64,000 nucleotides of DNA from Stenotrophomonas rhizophila (GCF_003651185.1 NZ_RCDC01000007.1:62001-126000), one strand, 5' to 3'; positions 28,115-35,515 are shown, counted from the first letter of the stretch. Translations and numbers: made by a program. The notes: generated by a model not told the origin, from the letters alone.

Positions 28115-28864
28115 ATGGTCGCATTCGACGCCACTGAAGCGCTGACGCCCTGCCGCGATGGACGCGGTATCGGCGCCATTCTGTTCGACCGCGAAGCCTT
28201 GCGGCAAGCCGAGATGAGCCTGTTCGCGCCGGCCCACTGGGGCGAGCGGGCACGACCGGTCGCCGATGGCGGCCGCGGCGGCGCCTGGTTCGTCGATGCG
28301 CCCTTCGGTCATGCCGTGCTGCGCCAGTACCTGCGCGGCGGCCTGGCGGCCAAGCTCAGCCGGGACCACTACCTCTGGCGCGGCGCCAACCGCACCCGCA
28401 GTTTTACCGAATTCCGGCTGATGCGCGCCCTGCACGCACAGAAGCTGCCGGTACCGCGCCCGATCGCCGCGTTCTACATGCGCGAAGGCCTGCGCTACAA
28501 AGCGGCGATCCTGATGGAGCGGCTGGAGGGCGTGCGCTCGCTGGCCGACCGCGCGCTGGTCGCCGGGCGCGGCGCGCCATGGGAAGAGACCGGCCGGCTG
28601 ATCGCGCGCTTCCATCGCGCCGGGCTGGACCATGCCGATCTCAACGCCCACAACATTCTGTTCGACGCCAACGGCCACGGCTGGCTGATCGATTTCGATC
28701 GCGGCGTGCTGCGTATCCCGGCCACCCGCTGGCGCGAACGCAATCTCAAGCGGCTGCTGCGCTCGCTGATCAAGCTGCGCGGTGAACGCAGTCATGACGA
28801 CGTCGAAAAGGACTACGCACGGCTGCGCCGCGCCTACGACCTGGCCTGGAACCGGGGTTACTGA
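28115..28864 (+). CDS. kdkA: 3-deoxy-D-manno-octulosonic acid kinase
   Basis: Phosphorylates KDO of the lipid A-core at position 4, as in Haemophilus and Xanthomonas. The 249 residues have a protein-kinase-like fold: the nucleotide-lid region [20 protein letters not shown], catalytic loop [12 protein letters not shown] and metal-binding [15 protein letters not shown] precedes the ATG. The next gene starts within its stop codon (TGATG). Confidence 0.92.
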   Translation: MVAFDATEALTPCRDGRGIGAILFDREALRQAEMSLFAPAHWGERARPVADGGRGGAWFVDAPFGHAVLRQYLRGGLAAKLSRDHYLWRGANRTRSFTEFRLMRALHAQKLPVPRPIAAFYMREGLRYKAAILMERLEGVRSLADRALVAGRGAPWEETGRLIARFHRAGLDHADLNAHNILFDANGHGWLIDFDRGVLRIPATRWRERNLKRLLRSLIKLRGERSHDDVEKDYARLRRAYDLAWNRGY

Positions 28865-29631
28865 TGGACTGGGCATTGCGCTTCATGGGGGTCGGCAATG
28901 CGTCGGCCGTGCAGCTGGGTTCGCCGATGGCGGTGATCGAGCGCGACGGCCGCCCGTGGCTCACCATCGATTGCGGCGGGGAAGGGCTGACGGCCTTCCA
29001 GGCGCACTACGGGCATGTGCCGCAGGCCCTGTTCGTCACCCATGTGCACCTGGACCATGTCGCCGGTTTCGAACGCCTGTTCGTGGATGCCTATTTCTCG
29101 CCGCAGCGTCGTGGGCGCATCCGCGTGTACGTGCCGGCGACGGTCGTGCCGCTGCTGCACAAGCGCGTGGCCGATTATCCGAACGTGCTGGCCGAGGGCG
29201 GCGCCAACTTCTGGGATGCCTTCCAGCTGATCGTGGTCGGCGATGCGTTCTGGCATGACGGCGTGCGCCTGGAAGTCTTCCCGGTCCGCCATCACTGGCC
29301 GGAAACCGCATATGGGCTGCGCCTGAAGGGCGCGGTCACCTGGAGCGGCGATACCCGCCCGATTCCGGAAATGTTGGCGCGCTATGCCGACGACAATGAA
29401 CTGATCGCCCACGACTGCGGCCTGCACGGCAATCCCTCACACACCGGTGTGGATGACCTGGAGCGTGAGTACACGCCCGAGCTGCAGGCGCGGATGTTGC
29501 TGTACCACTACGCCAGCGAGAGCGACGGCGATGCGCTGCGCCAGCGTGGCCACCGCGTGGCCCTGCCCGGTGAACGTGTGGCGCTGGCCACCCCGACCGC
29601 CGTGCACGTGCTGGCCCAGGATCCGCCCTGA
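28864..29631 (+). CDS. MBL-fold metallo-hydrolase
   Basis: 255 residues with the metallo-beta-lactamase metal motif THVHLDHVAGFERL, a further His in PVRHHWPETAYGLRL, Asp in WSGDTRPIPEML and the late His in HDCGLHGNPSHTG. The layout resembles RNase Z/YtvD-like hydrolases without an exosite arm. It is translationally coupled to kdkA and 2 nt from the next gene, forming a three-gene operon. Substrate unknown. Confidence 0.85.
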   Translation: MDWALRFMGVGNASAVQLGSPMAVIERDGRPWLTIDCGGEGLTAFQAHYGHVPQALFVTHVHLDHVAGFERLFVDAYFSPQRRGRIRVYVPATVVPLLHKRVADYPNVLAEGGANFWDAFQLIVVGDAFWHDGVRLEVFPVRHHWPETAYGLRLKGAVTWSGDTRPIPEMLARYADDNELIAHDCGLHGNPSHTGVDDLEREYTPELQARMLLYHYASESDGDALRQRGHRVALPGERVALATPTAVHVLAQDPP

Positions 29632-29633
29632 GC

Positions 29634-30002
29634 ATGGATGACGCGCTGGCCGCCCATCTGCAGGCGCTCGAACGCGCGTTGCATGGGCCGGCGGTCCGCG
29701 GTGATGTCGCGCAGCTGGCGGCGCTGTTGGATGACGACTTCCGTGAGATAGGCAGCTCGGGCGCGTGTTTCGACCGTGCTGCTGCGCTGGCCGAGATTCC
29801 GCGCGAGCGCGCGCAGGTGGAGATCGTGTCCAGCGATTACGAGGTCGGCCTGCTGGCCCCGACGCTGGCGCAGGTGCGCTACCGCAGCTGGTATGTGATC
29901 GACGGGGTGCGCCAGCGCGAGGTGCTGCGCAGCTCGCTGTGGCGGCTGCACGGCGAGGCATGGCGGATGGTGTTCCACCAGGGCACGCCCGCAGCGCCTT
30001 GA
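29634..30002 (+). CDS. NTF2-like (DUF4440) small protein
   Basis: 122 residues with SnoaL/DUF4440-type features: an N-terminal helix with LLDDDFREIGSSGACFDRA, then beta-rich YEVGLLAPTLAQVRYRSWYV and WRLHGEAWRMVFHQGT. Such cone-shaped domains bind small molecules or act as enzymes; no catalytic role can be named. Last gene of the kdkA operon, pointing at the oppositely oriented SRP RNA. Confidence 0.8.
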   Translation: MDDALAAHLQALERALHGPAVRGDVAQLAALLDDDFREIGSSGACFDRAAALAEIPRERAQVEIVSSDYEVGLLAPTLAQVRYRSWYVIDGVRQREVLRSSLWRLHGEAWRMVFHQGTPAAP

Positions 30003-30040
30003 GCGGCAGCATCGCGTGGGGAAAACCGGGAGCCCAAAAA

Positions 30041-30151
30041 GGTGGCGGCCCCGCCGGCTGACCTCGGCGCCCGCGTCGATCGATACCGTTGCTGCCTTCC
30101 GGCCCTGGCGGGATTTTCGACCTAGCGTCGCGAGGGGCCGACGGGGCCACC
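30041..30151 (-). ncRNA. ffs: 4.5S/SRP RNA
   Basis: RNA of the signal recognition particle that binds Ffh. Read on the minus strand, the conserved domain IV core CAGGGCCGGAAGGCAGCA is present, including the GGAA-type tetraloop region. The ends pair over a long stem (GGTGGCCCCG with CGGGGC-C-GCCACC). About 111 nt, close to E. coli 4.5S RNA, and TTTTT follows the 3' end as terminator. Confidence 0.93.
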
Positions 30152-30353
30152 ATAGAGACGTTCCGGCTGCAGGGCGATCAAGGATCAGCCGGCCGCAGGC
30201 GGAAGGTGCACCGCAGGAACAGGCCCGGCAGTGCAGTCGCGCATTCTAGCGCATGCGTGGCACGCAGTGCCAGACGCGGAGGCTGAATCCCGTGTAGCCC
30301 GTCGTGACACGGAGCGGCCAATGCGCGGGCGGGTTGCTAAAATGCGCTGCACA

Positions 30354-30402
30354 GGAGGAACGGCCTCCCCCATTTCGGGAATCACTGACCAGGACGGCCT
30401 GG
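30354..30402 (+). promoter_or_regulatory. Guanidine-II (mini-ykkC) riboswitch
   Basis: Two GC-rich hairpins carrying the diagnostic ACGR loops: GGAGG-AACGG-CCTCC (30354-30368) and CCAGG-ACGG-CCTGG (30389-30402), 20 nt apart. The ribosome-binding site AAGGAGG follows 8 nt later and the start codon of an SMR guanidinium exporter 20 nt after the second hairpin. The architecture fits the known class that frees translation when guanidinium is bound. The extra A in the first loop is a small deviation. Confidence 0.8.
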
Positions 30403-30422
30403 CCCCCATCAAGGAGGGCCGC

Positions 30423-30740
30423 ATGGCCTGGATCTATCTGTTGGCAGCGGGTGTACTGGAAATCGTCTGGGCGTTCTCGATGAAGCAGTCCGAGGGGTTC
30501 AGCAAGCTCACCCCCTCGATCATCACCCTCGTGACCATGATTGCCAGCTTCTGGCTGCTGTCGTTGGCGATGCGCACGTTGCCGTTGGGCACCGCGTACA
30601 CGATCTGGACCGGCATCGGCGCGGTCGGCGCGTTCGTGATCGGCATTGCCTTCCTCGGCGAGCAGGTCAGCGCGATGCGGATTGCCGCGGCGGTGTTGAT
30701 CGTGAGCGGGTTGGTGTTGATGAAGTTGAGCAGTAGCTGA
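30423..30740 (+). CDS. gdx: Guanidinium exporter, SMR family (Gdx/SugE)
   Basis: Dual-topology inner-membrane proton/guanidinium antiporter, 105 residues, four transmembrane helices. The start MAWIYLLAAGVLEIVWAFSMK was chosen for its strong site AAGGAGG and because the essential Glu13 then falls in helix 1. The Gdx-type sequence WAFSMKQSEGFSKLTPS and GTAYTIWTGIGAVGAF closely match E. coli SugE rather than EmrE. The riboswitch upstream independently supports guanidinium as substrate. Confidence 0.95.
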   Translation: MAWIYLLAAGVLEIVWAFSMKQSEGFSKLTPSIITLVTMIASFWLLSLAMRTLPLGTAYTIWTGIGAVGAFVIGIAFLGEQVSAMRIAAAVLIVSGLVLMKLSSS

Positions 30741-30771
30741 GGCGTTCAAAACGCACGCTGCGCGCTTGGGG

Positions 30772-30798
30772 GTAGGGCCACGCGATGCGTGGCTGACG
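30772..30798 (+). repeat. GTAG-type REP hairpin
   Basis: GTAG followed by GGCCACGC-GAT-GCGTGGCTGACG, between the convergent gdx and acetyltransferase genes. Confidence 0.6.
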
Positions 30799-30830
30799 TA
30801 ACCCTGACGCACTCCAATCACTGGCGCCGC

Positions 30831-31283
30831 TCAACGTGGCGCCAGTTCGAGTGCCATCTCCACCGCATCCAGTCCGGGGCCGTGCCCATCGGGGGTGATG
30901 TGGGTGACGACGAAGCCGAGGCCGGCGTAGAACGCCTGCGTGTACTGGCTGGTGCTGAGCGTGACGCGCTGGGCGCCGAGCGTTCTTGCGTGAGCCAGGC
31001 GTGCGTGGGAGAGCTGCGTGCCCAGGCCCTGGCGATGCCGGGTGCGGTCGACCATGCCCCAGCAGAAGGCCGCGGTGTGTTCGTTGTCGAGGGCGAGGCC
31101 GCCGCAGGCGACAAGGTGGCCGTTGTGTTCGATGACCAGATAGTCGTGGGCGCGGTGTGGGTGGAGCAGGTAAGTGGCGAAGTCGTGGCGTTCGTGTGGG
31201 GCGAAGTAACGCGGCACGTTGGTGTCGAACAGTGCGAGGCAGGCGGGGGCGTCAGTTGGGGTGTAGGGGCGGAGGGTGGGCAT
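30831..31283 (-). CDS. GNAT family N-acetyltransferase
   Basis: 150 residues starting at MPTLRPYTPTDAPACLALFD. The GNAT acetyl-CoA motif A is visible as MVDRTRHRQGLGTQLSHARLAHA (Q/R-x-x-G-x-G/A), followed by VTLSTSQYTQAFYAGLGFVV as motif B. Substrate unknown. The longer frame upstream runs through repeats and is not coding. Confidence 0.87.
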   Translation of the reverse strand: MPTLRPYTPTDAPACLALFDTNVPRYFAPHERHDFATYLLHPHRAHDYLVIEHNGHLVACGGLALDNEHTAAFCWGMVDRTRHRQGLGTQLSHARLAHARTLGAQRVTLSTSQYTQAFYAGLGFVVTHITPDGHGPGLDAVEMALELAPR

Positions 31284-31315
31284 GGGGGGACTTTGGCATG
31301 GGGTGGCTGCGCAAA

Positions 31316-31342
31316 GAGCAGCCGACCAGCGGTCGGCTCTAC
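31316..31342 (-). repeat. GTAG-type REP hairpin (SMAG-like)
   Basis: On the minus strand GTAGAGCCGACC-GCT-GGTCGGCTGCTC, a textbook SMAG layout. Confidence 0.8.
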
Positions 31343-31382
31343 CGTTAGCGGTGGCGACGGTTTGCGTGGCGCTAGCGTTGGC

Positions 31383-31542
31383 GGCGCAGAGGCTTCGGAT
31401 GCAGGGTGGCTGCTTCATTGGGATTGCTGGGTGCATCCATGCACCCAGCCCTTCCGCGCTGACGCGCTCCAGGGCCAGCCGTTCGGCTGTCCGGATTCGC
31501 TCCGGGCGAATCCGTCGAACCCGTTGGGGTTCTCGTCCCCCA
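31383..31542 (-). repeat. Five-hairpin dispersed element, copy B
   Basis: Same order of hairpins as copy A, on the minus strand: GAACCC/GGGTTC (31517-31532), GGATTCGC/GCGAATCC (31493-31513), CAGCCG/CGGCTG (31476-31489), GCCCT/AGGGC with inner GCGC pairs (31448-31475), GCTGGGTGCA/TGCACCCAGC (31426-31449), then TCCCAATGAAGCAGCC. Several stems differ from copy A by paired changes. It lies beyond the original terminator of tRNA-Ser(GGA). With the REP and terminator it fills the gap before the island. Confidence 0.8.
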
Positions 31543-31547
31543 TGCTG

Positions 31548-31605
31548 TCCGCCACACAAATAAAAAGGCCGCCCCTGAGGGCGGCCTTTTTATTTGTGTG
31601 GCGGA
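31548..31605. terminator. Displaced original terminator of tRNA-Ser(GGA)
   Basis: A perfect 27-bp stem with CTGA loop; the core is AAAAAGGCCGCCC/GGGCGGCCTTTTT. Its right arm runs into the duplicated tRNA-Ser 3' end at the island boundary. Same design as the terminator of tRNA-Ser(CGA), so it is inferred to be the native terminator cut off from its tRNA by the insertion. Confidence 0.85.
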
Positions 31606-31616
31606 GAGAGGGGGAT
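31599..31616 (+). repeat. att direct repeat, distal copy
   Basis: 18 bp, TGGCGGAGAGAGGGGGAT, identical to the 3' end (CCA included) of tRNA-Ser(GGA). Sequence diverges immediately after it, so this marks the far end of the island. Confidence 0.9.
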
Positions 31617-31668
31617 CGGATCGACTCCAATCTAACCCCTTGACCCTGCAGCAGATCGCAAACCGGAC

Positions 31669-31692
31669 ATGTGTCCTGTGTTGTGTCCCGCA
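31669..31692 (+). promoter_or_regulatory. Putative integrase arm site, distal end
   Basis: Two TGTGTCCYG motifs with a 12-nt period. A 24-bp site with 20 identical positions lies at the other end directly upstream of the integrase start. Both are 52-55 bp inside the att repeat. Confidence 0.5.
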
Positions 31693-31729
31693 ATGATAAG
31701 GCAGCCGGAAGAGATTTCCCACCGGACAG

Positions 31730-32863
31730 CTATCTCCTCGACCCCGTTGGCGATTTGGTTGCCGTAACTTGGGGAGAGAGTTGGGACTGCTCCACCATCT
31801 TCGCTACGTCGTTCTGTATTCCTTGAATCAGCTTCTGAGACAGCTTGTTGGCTCGGTCTTTCCTTTCCTTCCGTAAGCTGTCCACAACCTGAGCAAGAGA
31901 GGGCTCTAGTGCAGGGTCGAACTTCAGCTCATATACGTCCATTTCCTTCCGAAGCGCATTTGCGAAGGCGGTGACAGATTCAGTGGTTAGGGTGAGCCAG
32001 CCAGGCGGTATTTGGCGCTGTTGGGAAGGGCCATAAGCGAAGAGCGTCGCCAAACTCTTAGTATTATCAGTGAAAGAGGCCTTGGGAATTCGTGCGCTTC
32101 TCCATAGGGTCTCGGCCAAGCGAATCTTCCTGATTGACTTGATTTTCCCCGTCTTTGATGCGCTCTCCATCTTCTTCAGGCGGGTTAGATAGCTATCTTT
32201 CATGCTCTCCCGTGCCGACGTGTATGCGGTATGTAGGCCTGCGAGGTCCGACATGGGGACGCAAGAGAATAGGTCACGCTGGTAAATCAAGTAGTGTATC
32301 CAATGCAAGTGCTTTAGATCGGCACTTTTGTTGGCATTGGTCAGAATCGACCTCCCATGGTCAAACAGGCGAAGAAACTGCGGCTCCGCTATTCGATCCG
32401 GCTCGCTGCGGGCGGGGGAGATCCGGTGAACATCGAACGTCGCAGATTCTTGCAGCATTCGCTTCGCCTGAAACACTGCGGCGCGGGTTATGTCGCCGTT
32501 GACTCTGAGTATCAGTGCGAAGTCTGCTCCTGTTGATGGCTCCGCATGATCTTCATTCCCATTCTTTTTATATTTTACCCAGGTGAAGTCTGGGGCGGTC
32601 CCATATGCTTCACTGCACCAGGGGGCCGCCGACGCTATGTATGCAAGTAAGCCGCTAGTGGTCGACTCTTCATCCTCGACGATGAAGTTTCCATCCAAGA
32701 TGAACTCTTGTAGTCCGATATGAAGAGTGGAGGAGAGTGCGGTCTTTTCAAACGGATTTCCCTTTTTGACATGCTTTTCGTCTATCACCTGCTTGATGCT
32801 GCGCGTGCGTTTCAATGCGGTTGCCTGCGTCTTTTGCCAGCGACAGGTCAATACTAGCAGCAT
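31730..32863 (-). CDS. Unknown protein, possible PD-(D/E)xK nuclease
   Basis: Up to 377 residues, not recognised as a named family. Residues 108-134 read E...TGADFALIL...AAVFQAKR, the spacing of acidic residue, Asp114 and Gln132-x-Lys134 seen in PD-(D/E)xK nucleases with a QxK motif. The remainder is basic and helical with a charged C-terminus. The 5' end overlaps the upstream gene by 116 nt if the first ATG is used; a GTG 25 codons in would reduce the overlap but has no clear ribosome-binding site. The AT-rich codon use is unlike the core genome. Probable defence or maintenance gene by location. Confidence 0.6.
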   Translation of the reverse strand: MLLVLTCRWQKTQATALKRTRSIKQVIDEKHVKKGNPFEKTALSSTLHIGLQEFILDGNFIVEDEESTTSGLLAYIASAAPWCSEAYGTAPDFTWVKYKKNGNEDHAEPSTGADFALILRVNGDITRAAVFQAKRMLQESATFDVHRISPARSEPDRIAEPQFLRLFDHGRSILTNANKSADLKHLHWIHYLIYQRDLFSCVPMSDLAGLHTAYTSARESMKDSYLTRLKKMESASKTGKIKSIRKIRLAETLWRSARIPKASFTDNTKSLATLFAYGPSQQRQIPPGWLTLTTESVTAFANALRKEMDVYELKFDPALEPSLAQVVDSLRKERKDRANKLSQKLIQGIQNDVAKMVEQSQLSPQVTATKSPTGSRR

Positions 32864-33278
32864 GGTGGGCTTTCATTGCAGACAAGATTTTGGCGGTGAT
32901 CGGCAGTCCATGCCTCTCAATCAGACTGTCTAGGCTGCGCTTCAAGTCGTTCTCGGATGGGGGCGCTTTCCCGTTCAGAACAGCTAAGGCGGAGGGAGTC
33001 CTTTCGGATAGACCCAGGAGCCAGTCACGAACCTGTCGCGAACACCGGTCTCCCAACCGAGTGCATTCCAGTGCTAGACGCCCTAGATAAATGTTTAGTT
33101 CGACCATGGTTTCTGCCTCGACAACGCTGTGTGTTACAGCTTCCCGCAGAGTCTTAAAGGAGGGGCCGATACTTTGGTGATTGATGCTATCTCGCACTGC
33201 CCATTCGCGCCTATCGTTCTGACGTTCTATGGATAAGCCGAACCTCGCGATTCTGGCGCTCGCCTGAACCCTATTCAC
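32748..33278 (-). CDS. Unknown island protein, coupled to the putative nuclease
   Basis: 176 residues, basic and helical, with a charged tail; no recognised domain. It overlaps the following gene by up to 116 nt in another frame, which suggests a coupled two-gene module or an uncertain start downstream. The upstream region 33279-33374 is AT-rich and could hold the promoter; I see no clear boxes. Confidence 0.55.
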   Translation of the reverse strand: MNRVQASARIARFGLSIERQNDRREWAVRDSINHQSIGPSFKTLREAVTHSVVEAETMVELNIYLGRLALECTRLGDRCSRQVRDWLLGLSERTPSALAVLNGKAPPSENDLKRSLDSLIERHGLPITAKILSAMKAHHAASIDLSLAKDAGNRIETHAQHQAGDRRKACQKGKSV

Positions 33279-33374
33279 TAGATCTCTTCTCGAAATAATA
33301 ATGAAAATAGCTCGCGGATCGGACTTGTCAATCCTTGTGAGGGATCTAGCTTTTCCAGCCCTTAGAAAGGCAAT

Positions 33375-33399
33375 GAAAAGGGCCGCTTATTGCGGCCCT
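33375..33399 (-). terminator. Terminator of the lipoprotein/membrane gene cluster
   Basis: On the minus strand AGGGCCGC-AATAA-GCGGCCCTTTTC, 25 nt after the stop of the membrane-protein gene. Confidence 0.75.
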
Positions 33400-33423
33400 A
33401 GGGATTAGACGGACATGCTTATG

Positions 33424-33765
33424 CTATTGCGTCAAGTGGGCATAAAGCACAAGCAGGAACATCGGCAGCCCACTGAGCAGGCCAAACACCCAGAAAGCGC
33501 CCATCAGCGTCAGCGGCGTCATGATCCACCACTGCCACCACGTAAAGCCCACATCGCGTGCCTGCGCTGCGTGGGCCTCGACCGGGTAACGACGCGCCGC
33601 CTTCCGGGTTGCGCGTCGGGCCATGAGCGGCCCGACGACGAACCCGAAAGGTCCTAGGAAGAGCAGGGTCAGCGAATACCACCAGAAGAATCGGTCTCGC
33701 GGGGTCATCAGCCTCCGGGACGCGGGACGCGTATGAGTAGCGAATGGAGGGGGCAGGGCACTCAT
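33424..33765 (-). CDS. Small membrane protein, unknown
   Basis: 113 residues from MSALPPPFATHTRP. Two strong hydrophobic segments, FFWWYSLTLLFLGPFGFVVG (about 28-47) and the C-terminal WWIMTPLTLMGAFWVFGLLS followed by MFLLVLYAHL, flank a basic loop (RRATRKAARR). The start overlaps the lipoprotein stop by 4 nt (ATGA), so the two are coupled. Not recognised; probably an inner-membrane partner of the lipoprotein. Confidence 0.65.
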   Translation of the reverse strand: MSALPPPFATHTRPASRRLMTPRDRFFWWYSLTLLFLGPFGFVVGPLMARRATRKAARRYPVEAHAAQARDVGFTWWQWWIMTPLTLMGAFWVFGLLSGLPMFLLVLYAHLTQ

Positions 33766-34076
33766 TTGACGTAGGCCTTCCATGTTCCGGATTCCTTGGC
33801 ATATCGAAGGTTCTTGCTGACGGGGACAGGCACCTGCCGGCCGCCGATGTCGATGGATACTTTTCCGGTCGTGTCGCACCGGTAGCCTTCCATGTCTTGG
33901 GCTTCTACGCACCCGGACAGCTGGAACTCTTGGATTCCGGTGATCTGACCTGCGCCACTCTGGGTAAGCAGGGCTGCCAAGGCCTTCTCGGCATCGCTGC
34001 TGGAAGGCGGACCACCGCAGGCGGTCAGGGTGAGGGCAACGGCCAAGCCGGCCAAGATGAACTTCGTTGCTTTCAT
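33762..34076 (-). CDS. Putative lipoprotein, unknown
   Basis: 104 residues with a signal peptide and lipobox (ILAGLAVALTLTACGG), so probably lipidated at Cys20. The start MKATKF was chosen because AAGGA lies 6 nt before it; an ATG two codons earlier is too close. The mature part has two cysteines (SGC..., YRC...) that could form a disulfide. Coupled by ATGA overlap to the membrane protein. Confidence 0.7.
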   Translation of the reverse strand: MKATKFILAGLAVALTLTACGGPPSSSDAEKALAALLTQSGAGQITGIQEFQLSGCVEAQDMEGYRCDTTGKVSIDIGGRQVPVPVSKNLRYAKESGTWKAYVK

Positions 34077-34140
34077 GGTCATTCCTTGAGATGGGCGGGG
34101 CAGCCAAGGGCCCCCAAAGTTATTGCGACGAGGTATCTGC

Positions 34141-34914
34141 TTAGCGGTCGCGGTTGCCTTCGGGCTGGAAGCCGGCGATCCACATCCTTGAATCCTTGAA
34201 CGGGGTCAGCAGCCCCGAGGCCCCGGGGTGCAGGTCGGCGGTCTGAATGAACCCAGCGACCCAGGCGACCCGGAGGGCCACATCGACGGCCCGGTCGGAT
34301 ACGCCAGGGCGGGACACGTTGACGACGAACGGCTGCGCGGGCGGGTTGGGGCCCGTGGACCGGCTGGCCCCAGTGTTGGCCTTGCCGGCAGGCACTCGAA
34401 CGCCCATAAGAGCGTCCCGTCCCTTCCAAAGGGCCGACGTGTTGAGCTCCGCCACATCGCCCACGTCGTCGGGCTCGGTCACGGCGGCATTGGCGCAAGT
34501 CCGGAAGGTCTCAGTGGTCGACGCGGAGGGGCTGGTCCAGATCCGAGCTTCGACGGACCAGCAGGGCAGTGACGCCCCCCATTCCTGAAACGTCAGGGCG
34601 ACCTTGGGCCAGTCGAGCTTGCCCTGCTGGGCAAGCTGATGGTTGTCGGCCTTGAACAGGCCGCGGATCTTTCCGGCCCCACTGACCGGGGTGTAGATGT
34701 CCCCGCCGCTGACAGTGGTCTTCGTGCCCTGAGCCGGCTTGACTCCAACCATCTGCTCGCCAGCATTTTTCAGGCTAGTGCCCAACTGGCGGAAAAATCC
34801 CGGCTTGTTAGGCATCTCTTCCTGCCCGGGAGGGCTTTGTGCGCCCGCGCCTTGGGAGGTCAACAGCAGCGCCGCTGCCAGGCAGGCAGTCATCCTTGTC
34901 TCGATCTTCTTCAT
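34141..34914 (-). CDS. Putative secreted protein, unknown
   Basis: 257 residues with a signal peptide (MTACLAAALLLTSQGAGAQ) and a long Pro/Gly/Ser-containing mature part with three cysteines. No recognised domain. Upstream of the lipoprotein/membrane pair on the same strand (64-nt gap) and divergent from the XRE regulator gene; may be the first gene of a three-gene envelope module. Confidence 0.6.
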   Translation of the reverse strand: MKKIETRMTACLAAALLLTSQGAGAQSPPGQEEMPNKPGFFRQLGTSLKNAGEQMVGVKPAQGTKTTVSGGDIYTPVSGAGKIRGLFKADNHQLAQQGKLDWPKVALTFQEWGASLPCWSVEARIWTSPSASTTETFRTCANAAVTEPDDVGDVAELNTSALWKGRDALMGVRVPAGKANTGASRSTGPNPPAQPFVVNVSRPGVSDRAVDVALRVAWVAGFIQTADLHPGASGLLTPFKDSRMWIAGFQPEGNRDR

Positions 34915-34957
34915 GAAAACCCCTGTGGTTGTTCGGAAGGGTGCTACATTTCATGAA
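34910..34957. promoter_or_regulatory. Repeated TTCATGAA palindrome, candidate operator
   Basis: The 8-bp palindrome TTCATGAA occurs at 34910-34917 and 34950-34957, 40 bp apart (about four helical turns), in the divergent gap between the secreted-protein gene and the XRE regulator. Confidence 0.35.
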
Positions 34958-34966
34958 GAGTCTGCC

Positions 34967-35347
34967 ATGCATCGAGGGACCGCGTCATGCTGTCTACCCA
35001 GGTTTTCAACATCCGTTCACTTGCCCAGCACCTCCGCCCGCACCCTGTTCGCCGCCCGCTTGAAGCAGGCCAGGGAACTCCGTGGCATCGCCAGTCAACG
35101 AGCCCTGGGGGTCTTGATGGGCCTCGATAAGAAGCTGGCCAGTAGTCGGGTGAACCGGTATGAGACCGAGGTCAGCGGGATTGACCTTGATGGACTGGGG
35201 CGGCTGGCGGACGTGCTGGGCGTGCCCATGGCCTACTTGGTCGCGAGAGATGACCACATGGCCGACGTTATTCTGGCGTTGGAAGAGCTTTCGCCGGAGG
35301 AGCGCGCTGATGCGGCGCTTTGGTTGCTGAAAAAGCTCAATCGGTGA
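34967..35347 (+). CDS. XRE-family helix-turn-helix regulator
   Basis: 126 residues with a HTH_XRE domain at about 27-85: LFAARLKQARELRGIASQRALG, the recognition region SSRVNRYETEVSGIDLDGLGRLADVLGVPMAYLVA, then an acidic C-terminal helix (LSPEERADAALWLLKKL). The start is uncertain: the frame is open further upstream and no clear ribosome-binding site distinguishes the candidates. It precedes the chain of overlapping genes that leads to the nuclease/SMC pair and may repress it. Confidence 0.8.
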   Translation: MHRGTASCCLPRFSTSVHLPSTSARTLFAARLKQARELRGIASQRALGVLMGLDKKLASSRVNRYETEVSGIDLDGLGRLADVLGVPMAYLVARDDHMADVILALEELSPEERADAALWLLKKLNR

Positions 35348-35383
35348 CTGTCGTTGGTTCCCTTTCTAGAAGGAGAGCTGAAA

Positions 35384-35515
35384 ATGGCAACGAGGAAAGT
35401 CGGACGCGATGCTGGAACGGGTCAGTTCAAGCCCGTGAAGGAAGCTCAGCGGGACAAAAAGGGTTCGGTGGTTGAGACGATCAAAACGCCGCCTCCGAAG
35501 CCTAAGAAGAGATGA
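35384..35515 (+). CDS. Small conserved-type protein (43 aa)
   Basis: 43 residues with a strong AAGGAG site. It begins MATRKVGRDAGTGQFKPVKE, has VVETIKT in the middle, and ends in PPPKPKKR. The GRDAxTGQFxPVxEA pattern recalls a family of very short basic proteins often next to XRE regulators; function unknown. Its stop overlaps the next start by 4 nt (ATGA), so it is coupled to the 75-aa gene. Confidence 0.65.
   Translation: MATRKVGRDAGTGQFKPVKEAQRDKKGSVVETIKTPPPKPKKR

Noticed and set aside
32748..32863. Frameshift joining the 176-aa and 377-aa island genes into one
   Set aside because: Both frames have credible starts or internal starts and the overlap is consistent with coupling; nothing shows that one continuous domain is broken, though a sequencing error cannot be excluded.
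33419..33802. 127-codon minus-strand frame over the small membrane-protein gene
   Set aside because: Other frame has a clear membrane protein coupled by ATGA to a lipoprotein; this one has Ala/Arg/Pro shadow composition.
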